From Rhodospirillaceae bacterium (lineage in GTDB: Bacteria; Pseudomonadota; Alphaproteobacteria; UBA8366; Aestuariispiraceae): a stretch of 64,000 nt of DNA. Below the pieces are notes generated by a model. It was not told the origin of the DNA. It was given only the letters and a program-made list of their open reading frames with translations, and did not search any database. Where the stretch lies: assembly GCA_002709955.1 (NCBI GenBank), contig PAQY01000002.1, positions 500,679-564,678 of the forward strand. The letters run 5' to 3'. Both the position numbers and the translations under genes were made by a program. Each line of letters begins with the position of its first letter. Positions within the stretch are counted from its first letter, which is position 1. Of this stretch, positions 48,809-57,851 are shown piece after piece.

Positions 48809-49243
48809 CTATTTTTTTGCCGTCTCGTCCGATGCGTCTTCGTCATTGTGGGTTAAATCCTCCAAAGAGGCCATTTTTTCAAATTTATGCTTCTGATCCA
48901 TCACGGATAAGAGATTCTGCGCCAGAAGTTGGAACAGTGCCTTCACAAAGGGATCGGATTCTTTCAGTTTTTCATTCAGCCTTGTGCGCTGGACGGCAAT
49001 CACCGTGCTGGCGGTTTTTGCACGTGCGCCCTCGGTTCTGGGGCGACTGGTCAACAGGGCGAGCTCCCCCAGGACCTGGCCAGGGCCGCGCATTTCCGTG
49101 ACATCGATAAAGCCATCAGTGCTGCGTTTTAAGATCTCAATGGAACCGGCCTGAATCATATACATGGCCGTTGCATCATCCCCTTCGTGATACAGCATAT
49201 CACCTGCGGCAAATTCTTGGCGCTGAACCAGGTTTCCACTCAT
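48809..49243 (-). CDS. Stand-alone cyclic-nucleotide-binding-domain protein, second of a pair
   Basis: A 144-aa protein made of one CAP-type effector domain with no DNA-binding domain. EGDDATAMYMIQAGSIEILK forms the first strands, and VLGELALLTSRPRTEGARAK is the phosphate-binding cassette, with Gly-Glu present, the ligand Arg present and Thr where CRP has Ser. A C-terminal helix (FVKALFQLLAQNLLSVMD) and an acidic tail follow. It may bind cAMP or cGMP and act through a partner. It begins immediately after the stop of the upstream paralogue, so they form an operon. Confidence 0.88.
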   Translation of the reverse strand: MSGNLVQRQEFAAGDMLYHEGDDATAMYMIQAGSIEILKRSTDGFIDVTEMRGPGQVLGELALLTSRPRTEGARAKTASTVIAVQRTRLNEKLKESDPFVKALFQLLAQNLLSVMDQKHKFEKMASLEDLTHNDEDASDETAKK

Positions 49244-49696
49244 TTAGTGATTCCCCTTTTCAGCCTGCACGGCGGCCAAATGGTCGGCCTTATTCGCAGC
49301 CCGCGCCAAGGCTTCGACATCATCCGCAGGCAGCGGTGTTTTACTGGCGGCCTGACGCAGCAAACGGATCAACATCAGGATCAGCATTTTCAGTCCAGGG
49401 TCCGCATTGCCCAGCTTCTTGTTCAGCAAATCTTCGGTGATGACGATACAGACACAGGATTCTTCGGCGATTGCAGATGCCATGCGTTTGGACTGGTCGA
49501 TCAGCGCCATTTCACCGAAAATGCCGCTGGCCTCGACAAAGCCCAATGTGCCACGGCCCCCGCCAGGCAGGGATTTCGTTATCCGCACACGACCACTTTG
49601 CAGGACATAGGCCTGGCTGCCATAGTCGCCTTCATTAAAAATGACATCACCTTTGAAAAAGGTTCGCCGGTTCAGAACACGTGATGATTCGGACAA
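49244..49696 (-). CDS. Stand-alone cyclic-nucleotide-binding-domain protein, first of a pair
   Basis: A 150-aa CAP-type effector domain. FNEGDYGSQAYVLQSGRVRI and IFGEMALIDQSKRMASAIAE contain the Gly-Glu and Arg of the phosphate-binding cassette, but Met replaces the Ser/Thr after Arg, so nucleotide affinity may be reduced or altered. The helix ENLMLILMLIRLLRQ-like region (LKMLILMLIRLLRQAASKTP) is hydrophobic and could mediate dimerisation. Start is TTG, preceded by GGGGGA at 8 nt. It is divergent from the response regulator gene, with 279 nt between them. Confidence 0.87.
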   Translation of the reverse strand: MSESSRVLNRRTFFKGDVIFNEGDYGSQAYVLQSGRVRITKSLPGGGRGTLGFVEASGIFGEMALIDQSKRMASAIAEESCVCIVITEDLLNKKLGNADPGLKMLILMLIRLLRQAASKTPLPADDVEALARAANKADHLAAVQAEKGNH

Positions 49697-49975
49697 TAAA
49701 TATCCCCCAGTTTCATTATGCAGAAATATATCACAAAATTAGCGTCGCATGCTTTTGTTAACTATAATCGACTTCGCGGGCAATGCGTAACACAGATTGA
49801 CGGTTTTGTTGATATTCTATGATACTGCGCGGCGAATCGATATGTGTGAATACGAATGTGAGGGTTGTTAAAGTCACCTCCTTCCTGTAGGCGGAAAGGG
49901 GGCACTGATTACGGTTAAAAGAATATTCCACTTGGATGGAAGTATCGGGGCGTGGAAATCAATCGGTCTTAGAAA

Positions 49976-50488
49976 ATGTCTAAAAACTATGATTTCAGAA
50001 ATCTGCGCGTGCTTGTCGTTGATGACTGCAAGTTCATGCGTGGCATCTTAGAGCGGATGCTGGACGCGCTGGGCATTGGATATGTGCGCGTCGCTATCGA
50101 TGGCATCAGCGCGTGGGATATGTTGCAGACAGAGGATTTCGATCTGGTCATAACGGATTGGGAAATGGAACCCGAAGACGGCGCAACCTTTGTTCGCCGA
50201 ATTCGACTGGATCCGGAAAGCCCTGGGCGATACATTCCTGTGGTGATGCTGACGGGGTATACTGAAAAAGCGAAGGTAATGAATGCCCGTGATATTGGGA
50301 TAACGGAATTTCTGGCCAAACCGCTGGCGGCGCGATCCCTTCACGCACGGATCGTGAATATCATTGAGAATCCGCGCCCCTTTGTCAGAACCACGTCGTT
50401 TTTTGGGCCCTGTCGTCGGCGTTTGAATTTGCCCAGTTTTGAAGGGGCGGACCGTCGCGCCGCCCAGGAAGATGCGCTTGAGATCTAA
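49976..50488 (+). CDS. CheY-like response regulator with an Arg-rich C-terminal tail
   Basis: A 170-aa receiver-domain protein: acidic pair in VLVVDDCKFMRGILERML, phosphoacceptor Asp at about residue 59 in DLVITDWEMEPEDG, Thr in VVMLTGYTEKAKV and the switch Lys at about 113 in ITEFLAKPL. After the receiver (about residue 128) comes a basic tail, RPFVRTTSFFGPCRRR, then FEGADRRA, recurring in my experience among alphaproteobacterial receivers of this type; its role is unknown. There is no output domain, so it should work by protein interaction. The Hpt gene follows 33 nt later. Confidence 0.9.
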   Translation: MSKNYDFRNLRVLVVDDCKFMRGILERMLDALGIGYVRVAIDGISAWDMLQTEDFDLVITDWEMEPEDGATFVRRIRLDPESPGRYIPVVMLTGYTEKAKVMNARDIGITEFLAKPLAARSLHARIVNIIENPRPFVRTTSFFGPCRRRLNLPSFEGADRRAAQEDALEI

Positions 50489-50521
50489 CCGCCGTTACGG
50501 GTTTGAGGAGAGTTTGGTCAA

Positions 50522-51034
50522 ATGGGTAGGGAAAAGCTTCCAGAGATACCGGCAAATGCCTCCAAATCGTGGCATGAGGTCGTAGAGCGCCCAAATGACC
50601 TGGCGAAGAAAGTGCCTCGGACTGGTGGCATTGAACCGGAAAAGGCATTTGAGGCCGCAGAAACCATCGTCAAACAAATGACGAGCGATTACGTCGACAA
50701 GCTGGCTGAAGATATCGAACAGATGAAGCGGTTGGCCACAAAATATCGTGAAGACAATTCTGAGGCGACACTGGATCAATTATTTCGACTGGTCCATAAC
50801 ATGCGCGGGCAGGGCGCGACCTTTGGGTTCCCGCTGATCACTGAAATTGGTCGACATTTCTGTCGCTATGTGCGCGAACGCCCGAAGGGAAAAGCGGTCA
50901 AACCCGCGCTTGTTGATCAGCATCTCAAAGCCTTGTTGGTGGTCTATAATCAATCGATAAAAGGCAGCGGCGATGAAATTTCCCAGGCGGTGGTGTATGC
51001 CCTGGCCGAGGTTGTTGATCGCGAATTGTCATAA
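50522..51034 (+). CDS. Hpt (histidine phosphotransfer) domain-like protein
   Basis: A 170-aa soluble helical protein. LFRLVHNMRGQGATFGFPLI fits the Hpt signature H-x-x-K/R-G-x-x-x-x-x-G, with His92 as candidate phosphoacceptor; ITEIGRHFCRYVRE continues the four-helix bundle. The N-terminal ~45 residues look disordered, followed by a Glu/Lys-rich helical region (QMTSDYVDKLAEDIEQMKRL). It probably exchanges phosphate with the receiver encoded just upstream. The initiation codon is ATG at 50522 after GAGGAGAG. Confidence 0.8.
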   Translation: MGREKLPEIPANASKSWHEVVERPNDLAKKVPRTGGIEPEKAFEAAETIVKQMTSDYVDKLAEDIEQMKRLATKYREDNSEATLDQLFRLVHNMRGQGATFGFPLITEIGRHFCRYVRERPKGKAVKPALVDQHLKALLVVYNQSIKGSGDEISQAVVYALAEVVDRELS

Positions 51035-51156
51035 ATTTCGATCCCTATGCGCCGTTGTGCTTTAAAGGCGCGACGCACTGTCATAGACTATGGGCCGTCA
51101 AACCAGAGCCAAGGGCTCACCATTTCCAGTTATAGATACATTTGAAGGGGGCTTTT

Positions 51157-51672
51157 ATGTCCGGCAGCTTAAACAAAGTCATTTTAGTCGGAAATCTGGG
51201 CCAGGATCCCGATGTGCGCTCAATGCAGAATGGCGATAAGGTCGCCAACCTGTCCATCGCGACGTCTGAAAACTGGAAGGACCAGTCCGGACAGCGTCAG
51301 GAACGCACGGAATGGCATCGTGTCGTGATTTTCGGCAAGGTTGCTGAAGTTGCAGAGCGCTATTTGAAAAAAGGCTCCAAGGTTCTGATCGAAGGCCAGT
51401 TGCAGACCCGCAAATGGGAAAAAGACGGCAAGACCAACTATACGACAGAAGTCGTGGTGCGTGGGTTCAATGGTAACATGACCATGCTGGACAGCCGCGA
51501 TGGCAGTGGTGGCGGCGGTTATGGCGGCGGCAGCAGCGGGGGCGGTTCGCGCGGTGGTTCCGGTGGCGGATATGATGGCGGTTACGATGATCGCGGTGGC
51601 CCCAGTGGGGGCGGCAGTGGTGGCAGCGGACGCGACTATAGCGCCGATCTGGACGACGAAATCCCGTTCTAG
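51157..51672 (+). CDS. ssb: Single-stranded DNA-binding protein
   Basis: A 171-aa SSB. The OB-fold (residues 1-110) starts [20 protein letters not shown] and includes [20 protein letters not shown] and [20 protein letters not shown]. The linker (about 118-160) is extremely Gly/Ser-rich. The tail ends DLDDEIPF, the acidic tip that recruits replication partners. The upstream TTG six codons earlier is not needed; ATG at 51157 lies after GAAGGGGG. gyrA usually follows ssb closely in related genomes; here two minus-strand genes intervene. Confidence 0.97.
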   Translation: MSGSLNKVILVGNLGQDPDVRSMQNGDKVANLSIATSENWKDQSGQRQERTEWHRVVIFGKVAEVAERYLKKGSKVLIEGQLQTRKWEKDGKTNYTTEVVVRGFNGNMTMLDSRDGSGGGGYGGGSSGGGSRGGSGGGYDGGYDDRGGPSGGGSGGSGRDYSADLDDEIPF

Positions 51673-51691
51673 AGTCGACTAGTACGCCCTG

Positions 51692-52090
51692 TCAGGTCAG
51701 CGGATCGGTTTCTCCCAACAGATACCGAACGACATCCTGTGCGTCGAAAGCCAGACTGATCAGCAAGGTTCCGATCAGGACATACAAGACCTGGCGATAC
51801 GGTGTTTCAATCGGCGTTCCGCGACAGACCCGCAGGATCAGATAGATCACCAGGGGTATCCAGAATATCAGGTGGGGCAGGCCCAACAGGCGCACATATC
51901 CCATATGCTCATACATTTCCGGGACGATGATAAAGACCGGAATATGAGCGATAATCGTAAATAGCCCGGCGCGGCGCGTGCTTCGTGATACCAGCAGGAT
52001 CAGGGGGGCCAGGACCAGCACAGGCATCAGCCACAACAGCCAGATTTTAACCCATAGTGGTTGCAGCATGGCGGCGTCAAAAAATGACAT
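51692..52090 (-). CDS. Small integral membrane protein of unknown function
   Basis: A 132-aa protein with about four membrane helices (WVKIWLLWLMPVLVLAPLIL, AGLFTIIAHIPVFIIVPEMY, LPHLIFWIPLVIYLILRVC, VLYVLIGTLLISLAFDAQDV). I do not recognise a named family; the overall pattern recalls small unannotated membrane proteins of marine Proteobacteria. A GGAGGAAGG ribosome-binding site precedes the ATG. It converges on ssb and follows the amidotransferase gene on the same strand. Confidence 0.75.
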   Translation of the reverse strand: MSFFDAAMLQPLWVKIWLLWLMPVLVLAPLILLVSRSTRRAGLFTIIAHIPVFIIVPEMYEHMGYVRLLGLPHLIFWIPLVIYLILRVCRGTPIETPYRQVLYVLIGTLLISLAFDAQDVVRYLLGETDPLT

Positions 52091-52176
52091 CGTACCTTCC
52101 TCCTGACAGTGTTCGTTTTGACCTGGTCCTTCAGAAACACAAAGCTAGGCGGCCAAGATCATAAGGCTGGAATAGA

Positions 52177-52893
52177 TTAAAAGGGAACGGCCCCCTTAAT
52201 CCATTTTTCCAGAAAGCCAATGAACCATTCCTTCATGGGTGTGTGATAGACATCGGCCAATTGGCGTTGTGTGAACACATCCTGAGCACCCGGAATCGTC
52301 GTCATGTCGATATTGTGTTCCAGCCATTGCTCATGCTGTTCCATGCTGAGTTCCGGATGGAATTGAAAGCCAAAGGCATTTTCGGCATATCGTATGGCCT
52401 GATTGGGAAAATATCCCGATGTCGCCAACAGCGTTACGGAATCCGGCAAGGTGAAGCCTAGAAAATGCCAATGCGCGACCATCATGCGTTTGGGAAACAC
52501 CGACAGGCCGTCTGGGGTCGGGTCCAAGGTATAATAACCGATTTCAGAAAGACCATCGGGGCTGGGATGTAATTCTGCCCCCAAAGCAACGGCCATGACT
52601 TGCGCGCCGGAACATATGCCCAGAAACGGGCGTCCCGTCGCCAGATATTGGGAAACCCAGTCAACCTCTTGCGCCATAAAGGGATAACGCCGCGTTTCGG
52701 TTGCAGCATACTGACCCCCATAGACGATGGCACCAACGTGATGCTTCTCTATAGCGGGCAGGGAATCCCCCTTTGCCGGACAGACCCATTCCAGGTGATA
52801 GCCAAGGGCCCCCAGATGATCAGACGCCGTATCGGGCGATTTGGGGCGCTCGTGCGTGATCAAAACAATGGTTGGCTTGCTGGATGATTGCAT
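52177..52893 (-). CDS. Class I glutamine amidotransferase-like protein
   Basis: A 238-aa stand-alone GATase1 domain. The nucleophile Cys is in RPFLGICSGAQVMAVALGAE and the His-x-Glu in FGFQFHPELSMEQHEQW. Such free GATases (GuaA-like, YfeJ/PuuD relatives) hydrolyse glutamine or gamma-glutamyl compounds for an unknown acceptor. ATG 52893 is used; a GTG two codons earlier is the other possibility. It lies divergent from gyrA. Confidence 0.85.
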   Translation of the reverse strand: MQSSSKPTIVLITHERPKSPDTASDHLGALGYHLEWVCPAKGDSLPAIEKHHVGAIVYGGQYAATETRRYPFMAQEVDWVSQYLATGRPFLGICSGAQVMAVALGAELHPSPDGLSEIGYYTLDPTPDGLSVFPKRMMVAHWHFLGFTLPDSVTLLATSGYFPNQAIRYAENAFGFQFHPELSMEQHEQWLEHNIDMTTIPGAQDVFTQRQLADVYHTPMKEWFIGFLEKWIKGAVPF

Positions 52894-53110
52894 ATCCACA
52901 CTGTAATCTGCTTATGGGTAATAAGGAAACAAAAGACATCATCAGAGAAGGGGGCTAAATCATGCAATTTTCCCTTATTTGGTTGTTCACCCGGTCACCA
53001 ATATGCTAAATATATGACAGATCGCGACTCTCGCGGTCTGGTCATTGAAACACCCTTATGACTGTTTCCGTGCCCTTTTATCCCTTCAGTAAAAAGCGAC
53101 GATTTGACCC

Positions 53111-55933
53111 TTGTCTGACGAGAGCAACGCCCCTTCGAATTTCGATATTTCATCGGTCCTGATTGAGGACGAAATGCGCCGCAGCTACCTGGATTACGCG
53201 ATGAGCGTGATCGTCAGCCGCGCGCTGCCGGATGTCCGCGACGGGCTGAAACCGGTGCATCGTCGCATTTTGTACACCATGAAGGAAAATGGTTACGATT
53301 CGACGAAGGCGTATCGTAAGTCTGCGCGTATCGTCGGGGATGTCATGGGTAAGTATCACCCCCATGGCGACAGCGCGATCTATGACGCCATGGTGCGTAT
53401 GGCGCAAAGCTTCTCTCTGCGCGTGCCCCTGATTGACGGACAGGGCAATTTTGGCTCCATGGATGGCGATGCTGCGGCTGCCATGCGCTATACGGAGGCC
53501 CGCCTGTCCAAGGCCGCAGAGGTCATGCTGGACGATATCGACAAGGATACTGTCGATTTTCAGCCCAACTATGACGAATCAGAGTCTGAACCCCGCGTTC
53601 TACCCGCCCGTTTTCCAGCCATTCTGGTCAATGGCGGGGGCGGGATTGCCGTTGGGATGGCGACCAATATCCCCCCCCATAACCTGGGGGAAGTGCTGAA
53701 TGCCTGCGTCGCCTATGTCGATAATCCAGACATCACCATTGACGAATTGAACGAGATTATCCCTGGCCCCGACTTCCCAACAGGGGGAGAGATTTTGGGA
53801 CGGTCTGGCATTCGCGCGGCTTATAATACCGGACGCGGATCTGTTATGATTCGATCCAAGGTCACGACGGAGACTGTTTCGAAAGACAAGGAAGCACTTG
53901 TCGTCACCGAGATACCGTATCAAGTCAATAAATCCCGTATGATAGAGCGCATTGCTGAAGTTGTACGTGAGAAGATGGTTGAGGGCATCAGCGACCTGCG
54001 CGACGAATCAGATCGTGACGGTGTGCGCGTTGTGATCGAATTGAAACGCGGCGTTGAGCCGGAAGTCGTCAAAGCGCAATTGTTCAAGCATACGCCCTTG
54101 CAGACCAGTTTCGGCATGAACATGCTGGCGATCCATGACGGTCAGCCTAAAACCCTGAATCTGAAGGACATTATCGGGGCCTTCATCTATTTCCGTGAAG
54201 ATGTGATCAAGCGCCGCACAGCCTATGAGCTGAGTAAGGCGCGGGACCGGGCGCATATTCTGGCCGGTCTGATGATCGCGATCATGAGCATTGATGAAGT
54301 GATCGAGTTGATCCGTCGTGCACCGGACCCTCAGACGGCCCGTGAGAATCTGATGGCGCAACCCTGGCCCGCCGGGGAAATTCTGCCGTATCTGAAATTG
54401 ATCGATGACCCAGATGGGAAGATTGAGGGCGAAAGCGCCTGGCTGAGTGAGCGTCAGGCACGCGCGATTCTGGACCTGCGCCTGCAACGCCTGACCGGTA
54501 TGGAGCGGGAGAAGCTGGAGCAGGAAGCGCAGGAAATTCAACTGCGTATCACCGATTATCTGGAAATTCTGGCGTCGCGGCCCCGCCGCATGCAGGTCCT
54601 GTCGGATGAATTGATTGATATTCGCGATCGGTTTGCCGATCCGCGCCGCACGATCATCCTGGAAAATGAATTCGAACATGATATCGAAGACCTGATCCAG
54701 CGCGAAGACATGGTGATGACCGTCACCCATGGCGGCTATATCAAGCGCACGCCTTTGACGACGTATCGTGCGCAACGGCGCGGCGGTAAGGGACGCACCG
54801 GCATGGTGATGAAGGACGAGGATGTTGTTTCCAGCGTCTTTGTAACCTCGACCCATACGCCGGTCCTGTTCTTCTCGTCACGGGGCATGGTCTATAAGAT
54901 GAAGGTCTATCGCCTGCCGGCCGGGTCGCCACAATCCCGGGGCAAGGCGCTGGTCAATGTGCTTCCCCTGGAAAAGGATGAATGGATCACAACCGTGATG
55001 CCCTTGCCGGAGGAAGAGGAAAGCTGGGCCAATCTGGATGCCGTCTTTGCCACTGTTTCCGGCAATATTCGCCGCAACAAGCTGTCAGACTTTACCAATG
55101 TGAAGGCCAATGGCAAGATTGCCATGAAACTGGATGAGGGGGACCGTCTGATTTCCGTCAGTGTCTGTTCCGACGATCAGGACATCATGCTGTCCACGAA
55201 GCTGGGCAAGAGCCTGCGGTGCCAGGTTGAGGCCGTGCGAGTCTTTGCCGGTCGATCTTCCACCGGGGTGCGCGGCATTCGATTGGCCGAGGGTGATTCG
55301 GTGATCGGGATGTCCATTCTGCGCCACAGCGATGATACGCCGGAACAACGCGATGATTATCTGCGTGCCCAGGCCGCGGCCAAACGCCTGCAATATGGCG
55401 AATATTCCCAGGAAGAAGACCGCAAGCGGGATGAAGAGCGCGCCGCGATGTTACAGCAACCGCATTTCGCCGATATGGCGGAACGGGAAGAATTTGTGCT
55501 GACCGTATCAGATCAGGGCATGGGCCAATTGGCCTCGACCTATGACTATCGCGTCACCAATCGCGGCGGCCAGGGGATCAACAATATGGACCTGCGGGGC
55601 GCAAATGTGGCGGCCTGCTTCCTGTTCGACACATCGCTGGATGAATTGATGATGGTCAGCGACGCCGGTCAGATCATCCGCATCCATGGCAACGGCATTT
55701 CTGCCCGCCGACGGGGCGGCAAGGGTGTCATCGTGTTTGATGTCGGTGATACGCAAAAGGTTGTGTCCGTTGCCCGCCTGCGCGATGAAGAAGGGGGCGA
55801 CGAGCCGCCTTTGGAAGGGGAAGAAGGGGCAGCCCCGCCAGTTCAGCAAGACATGCCAGAGGCGGATGGCGATAGCCCAATCGAAGAGGGTGATGAACCT
55901 ACCTCTTCCGATCCGGATGAAAGCAGTCTATAA
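53111..55933 (+). CDS. gyrA: DNA gyrase subunit A
   Basis: A 940-aa type II topoisomerase subunit that cuts and religates DNA. The catalytic Tyr is Tyr127 in [11 protein letters not shown] (E. coli 122, so offset 5). The quinolone-resistance region has Ser88 and Asp92 in [13 protein letters not shown], the fluoroquinolone-sensitive wild type. The breakage-reunion domain is followed by a C-terminal beta-pinwheel (from about 545), with a GyrA-box-like QRRGGKGR. The last ~45 residues are a Glu/Pro-rich acidic tail. TTG is the start ([20 protein letters not shown]), since no ATG fits the family N-terminus. coaD follows. Confidence 0.97.
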   Translation: MSDESNAPSNFDISSVLIEDEMRRSYLDYAMSVIVSRALPDVRDGLKPVHRRILYTMKENGYDSTKAYRKSARIVGDVMGKYHPHGDSAIYDAMVRMAQSFSLRVPLIDGQGNFGSMDGDAAAAMRYTEARLSKAAEVMLDDIDKDTVDFQPNYDESESEPRVLPARFPAILVNGGGGIAVGMATNIPPHNLGEVLNACVAYVDNPDITIDELNEIIPGPDFPTGGEILGRSGIRAAYNTGRGSVMIRSKVTTETVSKDKEALVVTEIPYQVNKSRMIERIAEVVREKMVEGISDLRDESDRDGVRVVIELKRGVEPEVVKAQLFKHTPLQTSFGMNMLAIHDGQPKTLNLKDIIGAFIYFREDVIKRRTAYELSKARDRAHILAGLMIAIMSIDEVIELIRRAPDPQTARENLMAQPWPAGEILPYLKLIDDPDGKIEGESAWLSERQARAILDLRLQRLTGMEREKLEQEAQEIQLRITDYLEILASRPRRMQVLSDELIDIRDRFADPRRTIILENEFEHDIEDLIQREDMVMTVTHGGYIKRTPLTTYRAQRRGGKGRTGMVMKDEDVVSSVFVTSTHTPVLFFSSRGMVYKMKVYRLPAGSPQSRGKALVNVLPLEKDEWITTVMPLPEEEESWANLDAVFATVSGNIRRNKLSDFTNVKANGKIAMKLDEGDRLISVSVCSDDQDIMLSTKLGKSLRCQVEAVRVFAGRSSTGVRGIRLAEGDSVIGMSILRHSDDTPEQRDDYLRAQAAAKRLQYGEYSQEEDRKRDEERAAMLQQPHFADMAEREEFVLTVSDQGMGQLASTYDYRVTNRGGQGINNMDLRGANVAACFLFDTSLDELMMVSDAGQIIRIHGNGISARRRGGKGVIVFDVGDTQKVVSVARLRDEEGGDEPPLEGEEGAAPPVQQDMPEADGDSPIEEGDEPTSSDPDESSL

Positions 55934-55990
55934 GACGCCGCAACGAGAAGACTGATTTGGCTTAACGACTTCCGGGGAGGGTCCGGTATT

Positions 55991-56497
55991 ATGGGCACTG
56001 TTGAACGCATTGGGATTTATCCGGGTACTTTTGATACCATAACCAATGGGCATTTGGATATTATCCGCCGTGCGGCCACACATATGGTCGATAAGCTGAT
56101 CGTCTCCGTGGCGATCAATGCGGGGAAAGGGCCCTTGTTCAGCCTGGAAGAGCGCACCCAGATGGTGCGTGAAGAGGTCCAGAGCCTGCCGGAGGACCTG
56201 CAAACCCGCATCGAAGTTGCCCCATTTGAAGGCCTGCTGATGCATCATGCGGTCAATGTCGGGGCAGAGCTGATCGTGCGGGGGTTACGTGCTGTATCTG
56301 ATTTCGAATATGAATTCCAGATGACCGGCATGAATGCCCGCCTGAACCGGCATGTCGAAACCGTCTTCCTGATGGCCTCAGAACGCCACCAATTCATCTC
56401 CAGCCGCTTTGTCAAAGAGATCCATGAACTGGGCGGCGATGTCGAAGACTTCGTCAGCCCCCGAGTCCTAGACCGGCTGAAAGTGAAGTTCGGGTGA
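55991..56497 (+). CDS. coaD: Phosphopantetheine adenylyltransferase
   Basis: A 168-aa nucleotidyltransferase for the fourth step of CoA synthesis (4'-phosphopantetheine + ATP to dephospho-CoA). The N-terminal GIYPGTFDTITNGHLDIIRR contains the (T/H)xGH motif, and ELIVRGLRAVSDFEYEFQMT and FISSRFVKEIHELGGDV are conserved. GGGGAGGGTCC precedes the ATG. It follows gyrA in the ordinary alphaproteobacterial order. Confidence 0.97.
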   Translation: MGTVERIGIYPGTFDTITNGHLDIIRRAATHMVDKLIVSVAINAGKGPLFSLEERTQMVREEVQSLPEDLQTRIEVAPFEGLLMHHAVNVGAELIVRGLRAVSDFEYEFQMTGMNARLNRHVETVFLMASERHQFISSRFVKEIHELGGDVEDFVSPRVLDRLKVKFG

Positions 56498-56551
56498 GGG
56501 GAGCTAGGATCTGGTGCGTTTAATTTGACTCACACGCCGCATGTCAGCTCC

Positions 56552-57241
56552 CTATAAACCTTCGATCGTAAATTCAGGCGTGCCATTCCAGATCAGCTTC
56601 CAACTCGCACCGGGTCGGACATTCTGGATGATGCCAGGATCGAAGGCGACGAAGCATCGGCCTCCTTCATGGCGAACCGAAGGATAGATCAACCCACGGT
56701 GTCCTTCTCTCCGCAGTTCAGTGGCTAACTGTTGGCCTGCCGGATAACCTACTTCAGGATCATGATTAAGGGCGGGATGCTCGTCACCCTGTATGTCCGG
56801 GTAATCGCCGATGAAATCCGCCAGCAATTCCACATAGCGCGCTTCGTCTTCATAGCGGTTGATGAAGCCCAGTTCTCGGGTTCGGTGGAATCCGACTTCA
56901 TGTGCGGATGTTAGCATTTCCCAGGCGCAATACCACGCGCCCCGCTCACCGCCATTAAACCGATTGCCCGAAGGTCGGGTGTAGGTAAACGCCGCGTTGA
57001 TATGACTTTGACCGTAAAGCTGCAGATCACGCGATCGGCGCGCGAAGGCGAGTTCGCGACGGTCGAGAGCAGGGCTGCCGTAGCGTTCTGCAATCAGGCG
57101 CGCGCTGGTCTCGCCCTCGATTTCCGCAAGGACAATCGCTTCCTCGTCAGTGTCGACCAACCCTCGCAGGACCGGAGGCTTGTGGTGTGTTTCGGAAATC
57201 AGTCGAACCAGGGCGCGATCATGAATCGAAGTGATCCTCAT
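56552..57241 (-). CDS. RES-domain toxin of a type II toxin-antitoxin pair
   Basis: A 229-aa protein with a RES domain, the NAD-degrading toxin fold. The N-terminal block holds RLIAERYGSPALDRRELAFA, the Arg and Glu positions are near SGNRFNGGERGAWYCAWEML, and a late FVAFDPGIIQNVRPGASWKL is typical of the family. In characterised pairs such toxins deplete NAD and stop growth. It is longer than many RES toxins, with extra sequence at 120-190. Its ATG overlaps the antitoxin stop (ATGA), as expected for a coupled module. Confidence 0.88.
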   Translation of the reverse strand: MRITSIHDRALVRLISETHHKPPVLRGLVDTDEEAIVLAEIEGETSARLIAERYGSPALDRRELAFARRSRDLQLYGQSHINAAFTYTRPSGNRFNGGERGAWYCAWEMLTSAHEVGFHRTRELGFINRYEDEARYVELLADFIGDYPDIQGDEHPALNHDPEVGYPAGQQLATELRREGHRGLIYPSVRHEGGRCFVAFDPGIIQNVRPGASWKLIWNGTPEFTIEGL

Positions 57242-57627
57242 ACCCCGCCCCGTAACGCGTCCAGATATCCTCGCACGCGCAGAATTATTGGTAACCCGCC
57301 CGCAATCATCGCGTCTATGGGCCGCCTACCGTCGAATTCCGGGCCCTGATTGGGAATCTTTATCCACTCTCGGGAAACGGGCTCATTGAAATAGAGTTCG
57401 AGTGACTTGTAGAGGCCAATAAGCGCGCTGAGGCGCAACGTCTGATCTTGCGTAAGGTCGCCCACGAAACCGGGTTTTTTAGCCCGCTTCCAAGTTGACT
57501 CCGACATGTCTGCCAGCAGCGCCGCCTCCCGCAAAGTCAACTTCCAGGAATCAGCAATCCGCGCATAGGCTTTAAGAGCGATTCCTTTTCTGTCTGGTTT
57601 GGTGCGTTCTAAAGTGAGGCTTTCCAT
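57238..57627 (-). CDS. Xre/MbcA/ParS-type antitoxin (toxin-binding domain) of the RES pair
   Basis: A 129-aa antitoxin. An N-terminal helix-turn-helix-like region (LTLREAALLADMSESTWKRA) is followed by the DUF2384/ParS toxin-binding domain (LTQDQTLRLSALIGLYKSLE, then the W-x-P-like EWIKIPNQGPEFDGRRPIDA and IAGGLPIILRVRGYLDALRG). It should block the RES toxin and repress its own promoter. The ribosome-binding site AAGGGAG lies 7 nt before the ATG. CATATGAT repeats upstream are candidate operators. Confidence 0.9.
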   Translation of the reverse strand: MESLTLERTKPDRKGIALKAYARIADSWKLTLREAALLADMSESTWKRAKKPGFVGDLTQDQTLRLSALIGLYKSLELYFNEPVSREWIKIPNQGPEFDGRRPIDAMIAGGLPIILRVRGYLDALRGGV

Positions 57628-57663
57628 AGCGAGCTCCCTTTTGCTACCAATTTATAATAAGTT

Positions 57664-57693
57664 CATATGATATGATTTACAAGACCATATGAT
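57664..57693. promoter_or_regulatory. Candidate antitoxin operator: two CATATGAT repeats 22 bp apart
   Basis: Two exact CATATGAT copies start at 57664 and 57686, a spacing of about two helical turns, 37-66 nt upstream of the antitoxin start. This arrangement fits cooperative binding of the Xre-type antitoxin to its own promoter. The assignment is by position and spacing only. Confidence 0.55.
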
Positions 57694-57817
57694 CTTACAT
57701 TAAAGTTGTTATGGGAGAAATCGGTAACGCCCCTGTAATTCTATAACAAAAAGCGGGATTCTAATCTAAAATTAGAAGTCCAGGTGGTCTTTTGGTCGAA
57801 GGCTTTCTGGTGTGGTT

Positions 57818-57851
57818 GGTGCGGTCTCCGAAAAGGGGCCGCGCCTTTTTT
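57818..57851 (+). terminator. Orphan plus-strand intrinsic terminator
   Basis: GGTGCGGTCTC (57818-57828) pairs with GGGGCCGCGCC (57835-57845) as an 11-bp stem with three wobble pairs, followed by TTTTTT (57846-57851). No plus-strand gene ends here: the TA genes and tRNA-Lys are on the other strand. It may end a small RNA or be left over from a lost gene. Confidence 0.8.

Noticed and set aside
56498..56551. Duplicate of the tRNA-Lys 3' end as an attachment site on the far side of the RES-Xre pair
   Set aside because: I searched by eye between coaD and the RES gene for the tRNA 3' sequence and found no convincing copy. Island status therefore rests on location only.
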